From: Nissolia schottii
Lineage: Eukaryota > Streptophyta > Magnoliopsida > Fabales > Fabaceae
Assembly: GCA_003254905.1 (NCBI GenBank)
Contig: QANU01076963.1
Location: 445,026 to 509,025 of the forward strand
DNA length: 64,000 nucleotides
Direction: 5' to 3'
Shown here: piece by piece, positions 49,101 through 60,689 of the stretch
How positions within the stretch are numbered: position 1 is the first letter of the stretch
Layout: each line of letters starts with the position of its first letter
The notes under the pieces: generated by a model
What the model was told of the DNA's origin: nothing
The model's input: only the letters and a program-made list of their open reading frames with translations
Databases searched by the model: none
Position numbers and translations under genes: made by a program

Positions 49101-51271
49101 GATAGTCGCGGTGGGAGAATATTATCATTGAGTGACATACTCTATCGTTCAGAGGCTAATAGTGATACTTCACAAGATGGTCCAAGATCAGAGAGGGATG
49201 ATTCTGATTATGATGAAGAGTTGGAATTGGACTTTGAAACATCAATATCTGGTGACGAGGGACAGGTTGTTGAATCCAATATTCTTCATGGGAGTTTAAA
49301 TCTCAGAATTCACCGAAGAGGCGACTCCAGAGAAAATGCGGGTGCAAATGGCTCATGTGAATCACCCTCGTCATCATCACAAAATGATAAAGCTTATTAC
49401 CAGGTTTACAGTCCTCTCTTCCATTTTTATTCATATTGTTGCTTTCTCATCAATTTGATCCTTCCAAAAATTTTTGTTTTCTTCTAATTCTATTTCATGG
49501 AATTTGTAATGTGGCTTCATTTTATTTATTTATTTATTTTTGATTCCTTGGTTGTTATTCATGCAGCCTGAAGCAGCTATTGATATGAAGCAGAGATTTA
49601 TTGGCCACTGCAATGTTGGAACTGATATAAAACAGGCCAACTTTCTTGGTCAAAGAGGTATATGCTATACGTTGGTGATTTTATAAATTCGCGGATCATC
49701 TGCAGCTGCAAACACACCCTCGTAAAAACAAGAAATTTCTTTTTCTCAATCTTTCTGTCACTCTTCCATTGCTTATTTGCTTTATTATTTTCACATGGTA
49801 CTCTTGCCTTGTTGGAGTTTGCCAAGGATATGTATGTGCTGAAAGGAAATGCCAAGGATATTTGCCTTTAGTGAAACTCAATACCATTGAATACATTTAC
49901 ATGTGAAGAGACACGTTGATTACCCTTGAAACTGATGAAATTATATCTTCTTATGAGTTGTTTCTTTTACTTCGAATGCCAATATCTTGTTTAGAAATGG
50001 AAATCGATGGTTCAGATGTTATAAGCATAGCCACCAGGGAAACTGGATTTCATAGTATTTTCTTGGCTTTTGTTTTCTGTACTACCATAATGAATCTCCT
50101 CATTTTGATTATTCATCTTTAGAAGCTAAGTTGTTGACAGTTGGTCGACCATTGTTGCAATTTTTATTCAAGAGTGTTTCACATGTTTATTTGCAGGTGA
50201 GTTTGTTGCTAGTGGAAGTGATGATGGCAGATGGTTTATTTGGGAAAAGCAGACTGGTAGACTCATAAAAATGCTGAATGGTGATCAATCCGGTAAACAT
50301 TGTTTTCTCTATGGTTTTGGGATTTATTAGTCCACTCATGTATGGTTGCCTGAAGATTTTGTTTCTTCATCTTGCAGTTGTAAATTGTGTACAGTGCCAT
50401 CCATTTGATCTTGTTGTGGCAACCAGTGGGATTGATACCACAATAAAGGTGAGAATGTAGATTCCATGATGCTTGGTGTCTGTTGGTTGGAATGGAATCG
50501 TTTTTTCTTCAATAATTTTTTTTAAAGAATAAAAACTTATGGTTGGAATAGAACTTGAATATCGAAAGCTTTCTGGTGATGCATTATTCTAGATATGGAC
50601 TCCAAATGCTCCTGTTCCTTCTGCTGTAGCTGGTGGTTCAGCAGGACCAGAGACTGCTGACGTGTTGGTTGCTATGGAGAGCAATCAACAGAAGTTATCC
50701 CGTAGCCGTGATTCTATCCTGTAAGTTTTCAGGTAGTTTCTTATAAGCATAAGGCCATGCAAACCTGTTAGCAAAAAGGAAAAGGAAAAGGAGAGACAAA
50801 ATGGTGGTGCTAGTACCTAGCAATAAGCATGACTTACATTTCAATAATTTTGTTCTTAATACCGCGTTCAATTTTTTTTTCTGTATACTTTGTCATGTCC
50901 AACTTCCAAAATTGCCAATTTGATCACTGCTCCTTGACATCATCCTATCTTGTAAAGTAGGTTATGCTTCTATTATTGATTATACTTCTATTATTGACTG
51001 TGTAACCAAGTGATATGTTTCAGACAATTGGCAGGAAGGTTCAATTATTATCAGATTGCGCGATATTTGATCCATCCATCCTTATTTGTGTTAACTATGT
51101 TGAATTATATTGGCCTTTCTGTTAATCATTCCAGAAGTGATGAACCATTTAGCTGTTTGGTTACGTTATTGTGAATTTTGCAGGCCCTTTGAGCTTTTGG
51201 AACCGTTTAGAATGCATGAGTTTCCCGAAGGATCGCTGCGCTTGCGTCCATTTGAATGTGCTCAGAGCTAA
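43134..51271 (+). CDS. ASG2-like WD40-TPR protein, DWD/DCAF type, 19 exons, 760 aa
   Basis: Exons: 43134-43205, 43372-43440, 44125-44202, 44901-45035, 45122-45220, 45363-45491, 45861-45976, 46061-46178, 46512-46617, 47074-47219, 47335-47502, 47600-47710, 48560-48671, 49054-49403, 49567-49657, 50197-50292, 50378-50448, 50593-50720, 51184-51271. All junctions are GT-AG and the frame is unbroken. N-terminal WD40 repeats run from GHLGCVNAVAWNS (residue 48) to GEHVYLMNV (about 305). TPR-like helices follow at about 395-480 (CLCSRAALLLK, AHMAIRDC, ALYYMSEAL). Next come an acidic linker (DSDYDEELELDFE) and two more WD40 repeats (GSDDGRWFIWEK, HPFDLVVATSGIDTTIKIW). LRQHDFR and ARLYDRR resemble DWD motifs that bind DDB1. 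The last four residues, CAQS, form a CaaX box. Arabidopsis ASG2 (about 757 aa) is reported as a farnesylated DWD protein in ABA and germination responses. Confidence 0.93.
48702..48896. mobile_element. hAT-type MITE (195 bp) inside intron 13 of the ASG2-like gene
   Basis: The ends read CATAGTTGTTAATT and, reverse-complemented from the right, CATAGTTGTCAATT. It is flanked by GTATGGAC (48694-48701) and GTATGGAT (48897-48904), an 8-bp duplication with one change, as for hAT elements. The interior has GGATGGCCACTATTTTTTGG and GCGGCC words seen in common legume MITEs. It does not touch the splice sites at 48672 and 49053. Confidence 0.85.
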
Positions 51272-51581
51272 CCATTCATATTATCCTCATCTGCTGGTAA
51301 CTTGTTTGTTCTTTTCTCTGGTATGAATTAAGGTTCACACTTCTTGTATAAAGCCATTTTAATCCGAAGACTAGAGCCACTATATTTTAGTATGAATATA
51401 TTCGCATGATCAGATATTTTCTTATTCACGGCCTGGCAACTCTAAATAGCAGAGTATTATAATAGCAACAACCGCCAAGTATTAAGCATCAAGTGGAGCT
51501 TGTTGCATGGATCAACTAACATTATTCTGTCTCTATCGCAAATTAAAATTTCTACAGAACCGTATTGTGCTTTGTTATTTT

Positions 51582-51587
51582 AATAAA
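51582..51587 (+). terminator. Putative polyadenylation signal of the ASG2-like gene
   Basis: AATAAA lies about 310 bases after the stop codon, in an AT-rich context. Other loose plant signals are possible. Confidence 0.3.
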
Positions 51588-51599
51588 AATTATGTTTCC

Positions 51600-53435
51600 T
51601 CATGATGAATCTTAGGTTTACTGCATGTTTGAATTTGCTCAAATGTTTAGGGGGAAAAATCAGTTTATAAAGCTCTCTGAAGAAAACTTTGATTATATGC
51701 TATTTTAAATTCAAAATAAGTTAATCCAAATGCAGACTTCCATTATTCTCTAGCTCATTCTGACTCTGTAGCATTTTTCTGGTAAGTTTTAACTATGGTA
51801 CTTTTGGACTATGGTAGGTGCCATATTTTGTGATGCGCTTGAATCTGGATTCTGGATTGATTACTACGTGGGAATGACATAAATGGGAAGCCATTATCGG
51901 TGGTGGTAGCTTTTGGCTAAGGGAGGTTTTTTAATGACCCGCGTAATAAGTTGGAAAATTGAAAATAAATAATGGTATTATTACCCCGGAATTGTTTCCT
52001 AGACTTTTAATGATTTTTATAATTTTTTGTACAAATTTACTACTTATGTATGCAGTATATTTTGTATAGTAGAAGGTGATCTGGATAAAAGTATTGAATT
52101 TTATTAAATTTACTTGTACACTGAATGATCCAGGCTTATAGTTTCTGTTTAATATAGCATTAGGCATAAGGTGTATTGCGAAAAATATTTTTGCGAAGGT
52201 CATCTCCCAAGTGAATAATGATCATGCAATGCAAGGTAAGGAAGAGAATCCTTGAAATAATAAGGAAAATGCCACATGTTCAAGGGTCATGTTGCCGTCT
52301 ATGTAATGAATTTCACGTTTAATATGACTTTGGTCGTGTTAATGAATGATATAATTGAGAATATTCTCATTGTAAGAATTAAGTAATTTAATGATATTTG
52401 TTAAGAATTCGCAAGTGAAAGTGAAAATGGTTTATTGAGGGAGAGAGCTTTTTGAAATTCAAAACATTGAATGCATTAGAAATAATAATAAAAATTTCTT
52501 AGTATTTGTCTTAACAAGGCAAAGCTCAGCTCAAAGGAGGAGGAGGCTCCATTAGATTGGGTAGTTTTCCATATCAACTTGGTTTGTGTGCTATAGCCAT
52601 TAATTTTGCAATGGATGGCTAAAATTTCTCGAGTCGAATTTAGCTTTTTTACCCACAAAGAGATTAAAATTAAAATTGTGGATTTGCAAATAGTCTTAAA
52701 AAAATTTAACCTATTAATTAAGATAAAAATTACAGGTAGTAATATTATAATTTTTTATTACTTAATTATTAATAATAAATTTAAAGTGATCCCTTTTTTT
52801 AAAAAAAACTTTTTATGGACAGTAAAAGTCAGTTTATTATTCTAAACGATTATACATTAATCATATAAATAATAATTAGTGAATACTTAACAATTAATAC
52901 TTTTTTTTTTTGGGCATTTTTTAACGCTGCCTGAAGAAGTTTTCCGACAAGCCGCCACCGCCACCTCTCTCACTTCCCCTACTAGCGCCGTCACCATGAA
53001 ACCATGGAAGTGTAAGATGTGTGTCTAAAATTTACACTCCTCATTAAAAAAAAAAAAAATTTATACGCTAAAAAGCAATGAAAACAAAAAGCCAGCCCCC
53101 AACTCCAACTCAAAGCAGCAGATGTACGGCACAATGAAGAAAACAACAGATGCAGGTAGAAGAAAGTTTAGCCATCCAATACTTACAATCAAGGACACAG
53201 AATCAAACACCAAAATACGTAGTAAACAACATCAACAATCTTCTTCCCTTTTTTATTTCATTACCATAAACAATTCCAAAATCCAAACAATTTATTAATA
53301 ATCTTCCTCAATAACAATAAAATCAAAAAAACCAAAAGAATATCTAACACAAGCCTAGAAAATAGATTTACTTTACAAAAATTTCTGGAAGCTTAGTGAA
53401 AAGCAAAAGAGATGAATAAGCATAGATTTGAAATG
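51600..53435. other. 3' flank and AT-rich intergenic stretch
   Basis: No gene was recognised. A small GC-rich patch at 52930-53010 (CCGCCACCGCCACC) looks like leader or coding debris but has no extended frame. Confidence 0.4.
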
Positions 53436-53439
53436 AATT

Positions 53440-54460
53440 CAAGCAGGTGCTGCAAAGTACGGAGATCTGAAGTAGAAGCAAATCCGAAGTAAAAGCACAC
53501 TTCAGATCTGAAGTAGAAGGCTGCCTCTACGATGGCGGATTCAGCGGTGTGCTACTGGTGTGGAGGGAGTCACCAGTGGGGGAGAGGTCGACGACATGGA
53601 TGGACTTGTCGGCGAAGGCGCGAGGGTGGCGAGGGTGTCAGAGCCAGTGTCGACGTCGCCCCGCATGCTTAGATCTACACCACCACCACCACCACCATCG
53701 CAGACGGATCTACACACTGTAACGAGCTCTATTAACAAACAGGAGTCTGATTCTCAAGCCCAAACGGCCCAAGTTCACAATAAGTAACAACTAAGTTTAC
53801 TCAAGCTAAAAGCAAACACAACGGTCACAATTTCGTGGTTCCTTTCTTCAGTCTCCAGCTTCCCAAAACAAAGCAATGACTCAGTGGCTGCACAGAGGAA
53901 GAGTTCCTCGATCACCAACGAGATTCGGCCTCCCCACGAGCTCACCCGGGGGGATAAAGGACCGAATTCCTTGGTTGCACTGCGGAGGTGCACGGTCGCC
54001 GGTTGCTCACCTGAAAGAGCAAGATGGATACAGAGCAATTACAGGTGAGAAGAAATGCTTACTATACTCATGCCCCTTTCCCCATCACGAAATCCTCCCA
54101 TTTTGTATTCCTGCGTCTCATTCGTGTGCTCCTGCGCACGTTCTTGCTTTGCGAGATTTCTGACACATGATTGCCAATCCTAACGGTATCGTCATCGCGT
54201 TCTGCTTCTGTTTCCCCTTCCATTTATTCCTTGTTTGCCCTCCAATTTTATCCCTCTCCCATCTTTGCCCTTGTAAGCCGTTGCACACACTCAAGATGCT
54301 CACTGTGTCGTCATCACGCTTTGCCGCATCTATAGGGTGTGTTGGGGTCGATGGCAACATTGATGGCATCTGGTGAGGGCAGTGATGCGGTGGTGGGAAG
54401 AGAGAAGGGATCTGGTTAGGGTGGCGATTAGAGGCTGCGAGAGTGGCGCTGTCGTTGTTG
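53440..54460. other. Unidentified GC-rich island, possibly captured gene fragments
   Basis: This kilobase is distinctly richer in G and C than both flanks and has open frames on both strands (up to about 95 codons). None shows a domain known to me. A 15-base word TTCAGATCTGAAGTA-type recurs around 53465-53520. On the minus strand a CTTGCTCTTTCAG acceptor-like sequence precedes an open stretch at 54010-53870. Gene fragments carried by a transposon are one explanation, but no terminal inverted repeats were found. Confidence 0.3.
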
Positions 54461-55538
54461 AAAATCTACCTTTTTTATTTATCTAATTGATATTTGGATT
54501 TTTTGGTTGAATGTTAACACATAAAGGGAATATTAATATCCCATTAATAATGTTAGATGGCGATCAATTTGTAAAATTCTACAGTAACGCTTTTCCTTTT
54601 TGCTAAAGAGTCCTCCAACTATTTCTACTTACACCATTTGTCCTAAGACCAACTTGATCAGTGACCAAGCCGCTCCACTAGAGCACGCTCCCTCAAGAAA
54701 TGTACCCTCCTTGGGAAGGATATAAGTTCTCGGCGCATTGCCTCGCATGTATTTTTAATTTTTAGGGTGTTAACCGTACATAATAAAGTCAACATAATGG
54801 CCAACTCTCGTGATTTGGGTGGAAAAAAAATAATATTAAAAAAAATTCTTAAATAAACGAGATAATTACTTTTAAAGTTGGTTACGGGTGTCTGAAAGAC
54901 TCCATTTTACTATTTATAGTGAAATAACACCTTTTTTGTTTATACTCATACGAAAAATCTCTTTTAAATGCTACCGTAGAGGGTTAGTCTCTATGAAAGT
55001 CACAAACAATAAAATTTTATTTAATAATAGCGTGTGAATCAACACATTTTTTATACAAAATAAATACACTTCTTTTTTTTAAAAAAAAAACTATACATCA
55101 CAAATTATTCTTTTGTCAAGTTGTGTGAGACTCTACAGGATCACAACTTCAATATTGTATGACATTAAAGATTAAAGACTAACAACTCAAATAGTCTACT
55201 CCTTTTTTTTAAAATAATTGTTTAAATTTGGTTAAATTAAGATTTTAAAATGTGTCCCAATTAATTTTTAGTTAACATTAATTATATTTTTAATATTATT
55301 TTTAATTTAATTATTGTTATTAAATAAACTAGTGTAGATTTCTTTTAAATAAGGATAATTTTCTTTTTATTCAAATAATTTTTTTTACTTACTTTAAAAA
55401 TTATATATATAGAAATTCTGGTGATGTTTAAAAATGGATAGTTGTTTTGATAGAAAGCGAGTAATTAAATCTGACTAGTCACTTCACACTTTTCAAGTCA
55501 TGCACGCCACTATACTACCGTATTATTATTACTACTAT

Positions 55539-55573
<35 letters not shown>

Positions 55574-56900
55574 CCCCAAAAGTTTCAACCTATTGAGGTT
55601 ATTATTATCCCATCATCTATTTTAAACTATATATGTGAACATCATTTCCCTCCGTTACCTTATCTCTTGCAATTGGAGGATCAAAAGTCAAAAGCAGATC
55701 ACCTATTTGAATATATAATTCACCCGTAGTATTATTATGACATGCTTTACATATAGATTTTGAGCGGGATTAAAATTGAACTTGTTAACCATTACACCAA
55801 TTTCAGAAACCAAATTTCAAAGCCCTTGAATTCCATTTTCTCTAGTCATGGCCCCACCCACACACATATATGGACCTGTTTTCTGGAATGAAAATCTACA
55901 ACCACTGCCACACAAGCCAGGTTGCTTTTAATATTATGCTTGCACCTAACCTCTTTGTATGCACTGTAGCCATTGGCATGATGCTTAATTGCTTATTGCG
56001 ATGGGAGTGCTAAAGTCCAATTCACTGCCCAGTTTCGTTTCATATTTGTGAGTGATCCAAACAGCTTATTGTCAAAAGCTGTTGGAAAGCTCCACTTCCC
56101 CTGTTTTCCCAAAATCAAAACTTACAAAAACAAAAGCAACCAACAAACAGATTCTCGTCCCACGTTTCAGTGTGTTGTTTAAGCCAAACAGATGCTGCCT
56201 AATCACGTCACTCTCTGGTTTTCTGTCCATATGAGCCACTATCACTATAAAAGAATCATTTGGACCATGTCGCTCTTGATTTGTTGCTTTTCTTATACGG
56301 AGCTTTATCTATAATTAAACGTAGTTTATCCTGGCAGGATCTTCTTAGTTAATTAATTTAATTGCTTCTTGTTATTATATGATGAAATTGATTAATCAGC
56401 AGGCTGTATGCACTGGGTGACGTGTGTAAAAAAAAGAAAGAGCGAGAGAATGCACTCCACTCGTCATCCACTGTTACGGGTTAGATATAATTTATGAGTT
56501 ATCAGAATTTGTCCTGCATATTTCCCCTAATGGAATACTTTTCCCATGATAGGAAGAAAAGATGGATTCAGATGTCCCTACACACAAATTTGGGGGAATT
56601 TAGGTACGTGTAGTCAAAGAGGGGGAAGGGATCCAATAAAGATAAAGGCGGGAGTAAATTACCAAAATGCAACTGGTGACTTGTGTAAATAAATAATATT
56701 CAAAAGATTTAACTAGCATGATGAAACCGAAGCCTCGTTTTTCAATCAATATCCGTATGATTGATTTCATGGCATAGCATGCGCTACAAGTAATGCGAAT
56801 GGCGTATTTGTAAATTTGCTGCAAAAGAAAAAGAGAAAAAGAGAAAAAGAGAAAAAGAAAGAAAGCTGGGAATAATTGACGACTTTAAAAGTTGAAATAA
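54461..56900. other. Intergenic stretch upstream of the kinase gene
   Basis: AT-rich, with an (AT)n microsatellite at 55541-55570. A CTATAAAAG word at 56247 resembles a TATA box but lies about 740 bases before the kinase ATG, so it would require a long leader or a leader intron. A GAGAAAAA repeat runs at about 56826-56864. Confidence 0.4.
55541..55570. repeat. (TA)n microsatellite
   Basis: An uninterrupted TA run of about 30 bases. Confidence 0.9.
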
Positions 56901-56918
56901 CTTTTTGGAGGCAGTGTT

Positions 56919-56987
56919 ATGGGTTTTGCCGCTCTTTCATCAGCTTCTCCGTCTCCTCTTGTTCCATTTCCAATCTCACATCGGTAG
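56919..56987 (+). CDS. Short uORF (22 aa) ending 2 nt before the kinase ATG
   Basis: The ATG in TGTTATGGG opens MGFAALSSASPSPLVPFPIS plus two residues, and the TAG is separated from the kinase ATG by CA only. If the transcript starts upstream of 56919, ribosomes would end here and need very local re-initiation or leaky scanning. No conservation of the peptide is known to me. Confidence 0.35.
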   Translation: MGFAALSSASPSPLVPFPISHR

Positions 56988-56989
56988 CA

Positions 56990-58447
56990 ATGGGTTACCT
57001 CTCTTGCAATGCGGAATCCGCAATCGCCACCTGCGACCCTCACTACTGGGATCTCAAGAAGCAAAAGAACCGCCACACACCACACCCCCACGTCAGGGAC
57101 TTCAACTACGCCGACCTCCTCGCCGCCACAAACGGCTTCTCCGCCGACACCTTCTTAGGCAAAGGCAGCCACGGCAGCGTCTATAAAGCCACTCTCGACG
57201 CCGGCAAGCTCGTCGCCGCCGTGAAAAAAACAAAGCTCGCCAAACACACACCAACAAGCTCTCGCCACCGCACCGCCGCGGTTGCCGCTTGCACCGGCTG
57301 CGGCAACTGCACGAGCCCCGCGGAGAACGAGATCGAGATCCTCTCACGCGTCGCGAGCCCCCGCCGCCTCGTCAACCTCATCGGCTTCTGCACCGATCCA
57401 AACGGCAGCAAGCTCATCGTCGTCGAGTACATGCCGAACGGCTCCCTCCACGAGCTCCTCCACTCGCCGGTCCGGCCGCCCGGCTGGAACGCGCGGGTCC
57501 GGTTCGCTCTCCAGGTGGCGAAAGCGGTACACGCGCTCCATACCTCCAATCCGCCGGTGATCCACCGAGACATCAAGTCCTCGAACGTGCTGATCGACGG
57601 AGCGTGGAACGCGAGGCTCGGCGACTTCGGCCTCGCGCTCAGGGGACACGTGGAGGACGTGCGCGTGAAGTGCACGCCGCCAGCTGGCACTTTGGGTTAC
57701 CTCGACCCTTGCTACCTTGCGCCGGAGGATCTCAGCGCCAAGAGCGACGTATTCAGCTTCGGGATCCTCCTCCTCGAGATCGTCAGCGGGAGGAACGCCA
57801 TCGACGTCAACTACAGCCCGCCGTCAGTCGTGGACTGGGCGGTGCCGCTCATCAGGCGCGGAGAGTTCGCCGCGATATGCGACCGGCGGATCGGTGCGCC
57901 GTCGGATGCGGCGGTGATTCGGCAGATGGCGGTGCTGGCGGCGAGGTGCGTGAGGTCGACGGCGGAGAAGCGGCCGTGGATGGCGGAGGTGGTGGAGTGC
58001 CTGAAGCTGGTGAGGAAGAGGATACGGTCGTCGCCGATTTGGAGAGGTTTGAGGAGGCGCGTGGCGCGCGTGGAGAATGAGAAAGCGTTGGAGGGGGAAT
58101 CATGGAGTGAGGAAGTCGTTGTGAAGGTGGTGAAGGATGGGAGTAGTCGGAGGAGGAATAGGAGGAGAAAGGTATCCAGTGTGACGGGCGTAGAAGAGTA
58201 TGAGAGTGGACCCTCCTCCAATCAGGTTGTGGTGAGGTCCAAGTCCATTGGGTCCGGGTTCGGCAGAAGGACGAAGCTGAAAAAGTCAAGGTCGATGGGA
58301 GTTTTGCATTATGGCAGTGGTAATAACAATGATTCAATTCATTCGTTAGAGATGGCCATGTCCAAGTGGGTCATTTCAGATAGTAAGTTGGAAATGAAAT
58401 TGCTTGAAAAGCCCTTAGTTAATTCGCTTGGGAATCTAAGTAACTGA
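56990..58447 (+). CDS. Receptor-like cytoplasmic Ser/Thr kinase, At3g51990/At5g23170-like, intronless, 485 aa
   Basis: The start ATG is chosen because MGYLSC is the family-like N-terminus; Gly2 and Cys6 suggest myristoylation and S-acylation for membrane attachment. The longer open frame upstream has no ATG. Kinase landmarks: glycine loop GKGSHGSV (58-65), AVKK lysine 79, HRDIKSSN (Asp194, Lys196, Asn199), DFG (Asp212) and APE (244-246). All catalytic residues are present, of the RD type. Between the lysine and helix C lies an insertion with a CTGCGNC cysteine cluster (101-107). The C-terminal tail (from about 345) is basic and Ser-rich (RRRNRRRKVSS, RTKLKKSRSMG). There is no signal peptide or transmembrane segment. 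The kinase part is strikingly GC-rich at third positions for this AT-rich window; the tail is less so. Substrate and pathway are unknown. Confidence 0.92.
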   Translation: MGYLSCNAESAIATCDPHYWDLKKQKNRHTPHPHVRDFNYADLLAATNGFSADTFLGKGSHGSVYKATLDAGKLVAAVKKTKLAKHTPTSSRHRTAAVAACTGCGNCTSPAENEIEILSRVASPRRLVNLIGFCTDPNGSKLIVVEYMPNGSLHELLHSPVRPPGWNARVRFALQVAKAVHALHTSNPPVIHRDIKSSNVLIDGAWNARLGDFGLALRGHVEDVRVKCTPPAGTLGYLDPCYLAPEDLSAKSDVFSFGILLLEIVSGRNAIDVNYSPPSVVDWAVPLIRRGEFAAICDRRIGAPSDAAVIRQMAVLAARCVRSTAEKRPWMAEVVECLKLVRKRIRSSPIWRGLRRRVARVENEKALEGESWSEEVVVKVVKDGSSRRRNRRRKVSSVTGVEEYESGPSSNQVVVRSKSIGSGFGRRTKLKKSRSMGVLHYGSGNNNDSIHSLEMAMSKWVISDSKLEMKLLEKPLVNSLGNLSN

Positions 58448-59325
58448 GGATAACAACGGTTTTCTTGTAATCATTTATTGGGTTAACCATTCTCTATGGC
58501 CGGAAAATTGTTATTGTTCATTAGCTTGGAAACTCATATTTATTGGTTTTAGGGAGCTGCTCTTGCTTGAAGAGGACCAATGTTTTGGGTTTGGTGGGCA
58601 CTGTTCAGTCCACTCTAGGCTACCAAGTAGTGTTCAAACTTCAAGGCTCCTCTTCAACTATATTTGTACTATAATTTTGTACCCACAAATTTTTCTTGTC
58701 CTTAATCTTTTGATATTCTGACTTACAAATTTGGCATTTCTTCTTGTTATCCTTTTTATTTTTTAACACTGTAAATCCCCAAGCATGTTTTTGTTAAAAT
58801 CATTTAGGTAAGAGCGTGGAATGCAGTCTAAAGAAACTGGAGTAATCATCTCACTCCATTGTCCGAATATTTTAGCAATGGAATAGAATAATTTTCCATT
58901 TCGTTGTTTAGATATTTTAATGGAAAAAGAATATTCAGAGTTGCATGAATGGAGAAGAGAAAAAACACGGGCAAGAGATGAGATGAGCATGAAACTCATT
59001 AGTTCCAAATGAGAGAAGAAACCCTATAAAATAGTTATGGGCAAATAGGTAATTGTGTATTTTAATTTTTAGATTCCCTCTCGGCTCTTCCTAAATTGTG
59101 GTTTTTTTGGTAGGAGTAATGTTTGAAAGACCTAACTTATCAACTTATACATTTTTATCAATGACAATTCATATTTTTTTTTTCATTTTATCCTTAAAAA
59201 TGCAAGGGTCATTAATAAAAGTGTGTAAATTAATAAGTTATGTCTCTTTAAGTATTTTTCTTTTGGTAGTTTGGGATGAAAATCACTCCCTTGTAAACCA
59301 TTTCACTTTCTTGCTAAATTATTGA
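58448..59325. other. Kinase 3' flank, no gene seen
   Basis: 58850-59000 has GGAATGGAGT / ACTCCATT-type words that recur near 59630, suggesting an old hAT-like element with a younger TIR element (59328-59590) inside. The borders are not clear. Confidence 0.35.
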
Positions 59326-59327
59326 TT

Positions 59328-59590
59328 GGGGAAATGTCCTAGTTGGTCCATCAACCTTTTATCAGTGCCGATGTTAGTCCCTCAACAATAAAAAATCTGG
59401 TCATTGGACGCTACTAATTGATTTCCAAACATTTAAGATATTATCTTTATTAGTCTCTGACCAATTTAGATGGAAAGATTAATAGGGTAACATTTGAAAT
59501 GTTTAGAAACTAATTGCAAGATTTGTTTTGTTGAAGAAAAAAATGTAAACATCGATAAAATATTTAAGGATCAATTAAGGTATTCTCCTT
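59328..59590. mobile_element. TIR element of the GAACATCGA family
   Basis: The left side reads CCTAGTTGGTCCATCAACC and then GTGCCGATGTTAG. The right side, reverse-complemented, reads CCTTAATTGATCCTTAAATA and then ATCGATGTTTAC. Imperfect inverted ends, no open frame, no confirmed target duplication. Confidence 0.55.
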
Positions 59591-60689
59591 TATTAATTTA
59601 AGCAATGGAGCCCATGGGAATGTAGTGAACTTCCATTCCACTCCATTAATATAGTTTAGTTTTCTATTTTTTTTCTTCTTATTTTTAATTTAATTTAATT
59701 TTATATGATTTTGTAAAAAGAATAGGAAAACAAACAAGAAACCATTTTTCTTTACCTCTTCTTTCATACAATGTTTAAAATAGCAAACAAATTAAAAATA
59801 AAAATAGAAACAAAAAATAAAAACATGTCCTTGGTAATAATCTTAATGTCTTAACCATGTTTAGCAATAAAAAAAAAACAAACTAAACTACATAGACAAG
59901 CTTTAAATATTTAACAATTTATCCTATACTTGAAAAAATAATGCATTGCATCGAAGTAATCTTCATACTTCATCGTTAAAATAGACGTGGCTGGTGGCCA
60001 TGGTCAAGAATTTCTTCGACTTATTTACCTTGCTACATGTTTCCATGGTTGAATTTGGGGTACAATCGTTGAATATCAAAATTCAACATATATACTTACT
60101 AGAAGGATGTGGCTTGACACGAGGCAGCATCAACGCATACACACGACGATACATACAGACTTAAAACGTTTATGGCAAGATTGGTTTTCGAATGTCCAAA
60201 TAGTTGTCGTTGTTATAGTGCAACTGCATAGTCATGAGCTACTGGTTGTTATCTCTTGTTTTCTTTGTTTGTGGTGCAGGTAGCTGACTCTATATATGCA
60301 TTCAATGCATTTTGGATCATATGGAGCCGATTTATGTTATTAATTTATACATGAAGATTTCAAATAATTAAATACAGCATTTTTCTTACACAAAATATAC
60401 AGTATATTTGTCTCATCTCAATGTATCTCCTTGCTCCTAAGCATATAATGTCTCATCTCACGTGTATGCATCTCCAGTTTATAAAAATATTTTTCTTATG
60501 AAGCCCCCCCGTAGAACTAAAGAGATAGGAATGTGTAAATGAGATTAAAACCTATTAAAAAGCCTTATTCAAAGTACATTGTTAATTGCTATCAGCGTAT
60601 TCTTAGTCACTAATTTTATTTCAACGCTCTATTCATAATTTGTCAAACTAATCCAATATTCTCTAAGTTATGTTGTGTGTGAAAATATT
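59591..60689. other. AT-rich intergenic stretch, no gene seen
   Basis: No exon or RNA gene was recognised on either strand. Confidence 0.4.

Noticed and set aside
57102-58337. Long ORFs in other frames and on the minus strand within the kinase gene
   Set aside because: They are by-products of the GC-rich codon usage. Only the + frame from 56990 carries the ordered kinase motifs.
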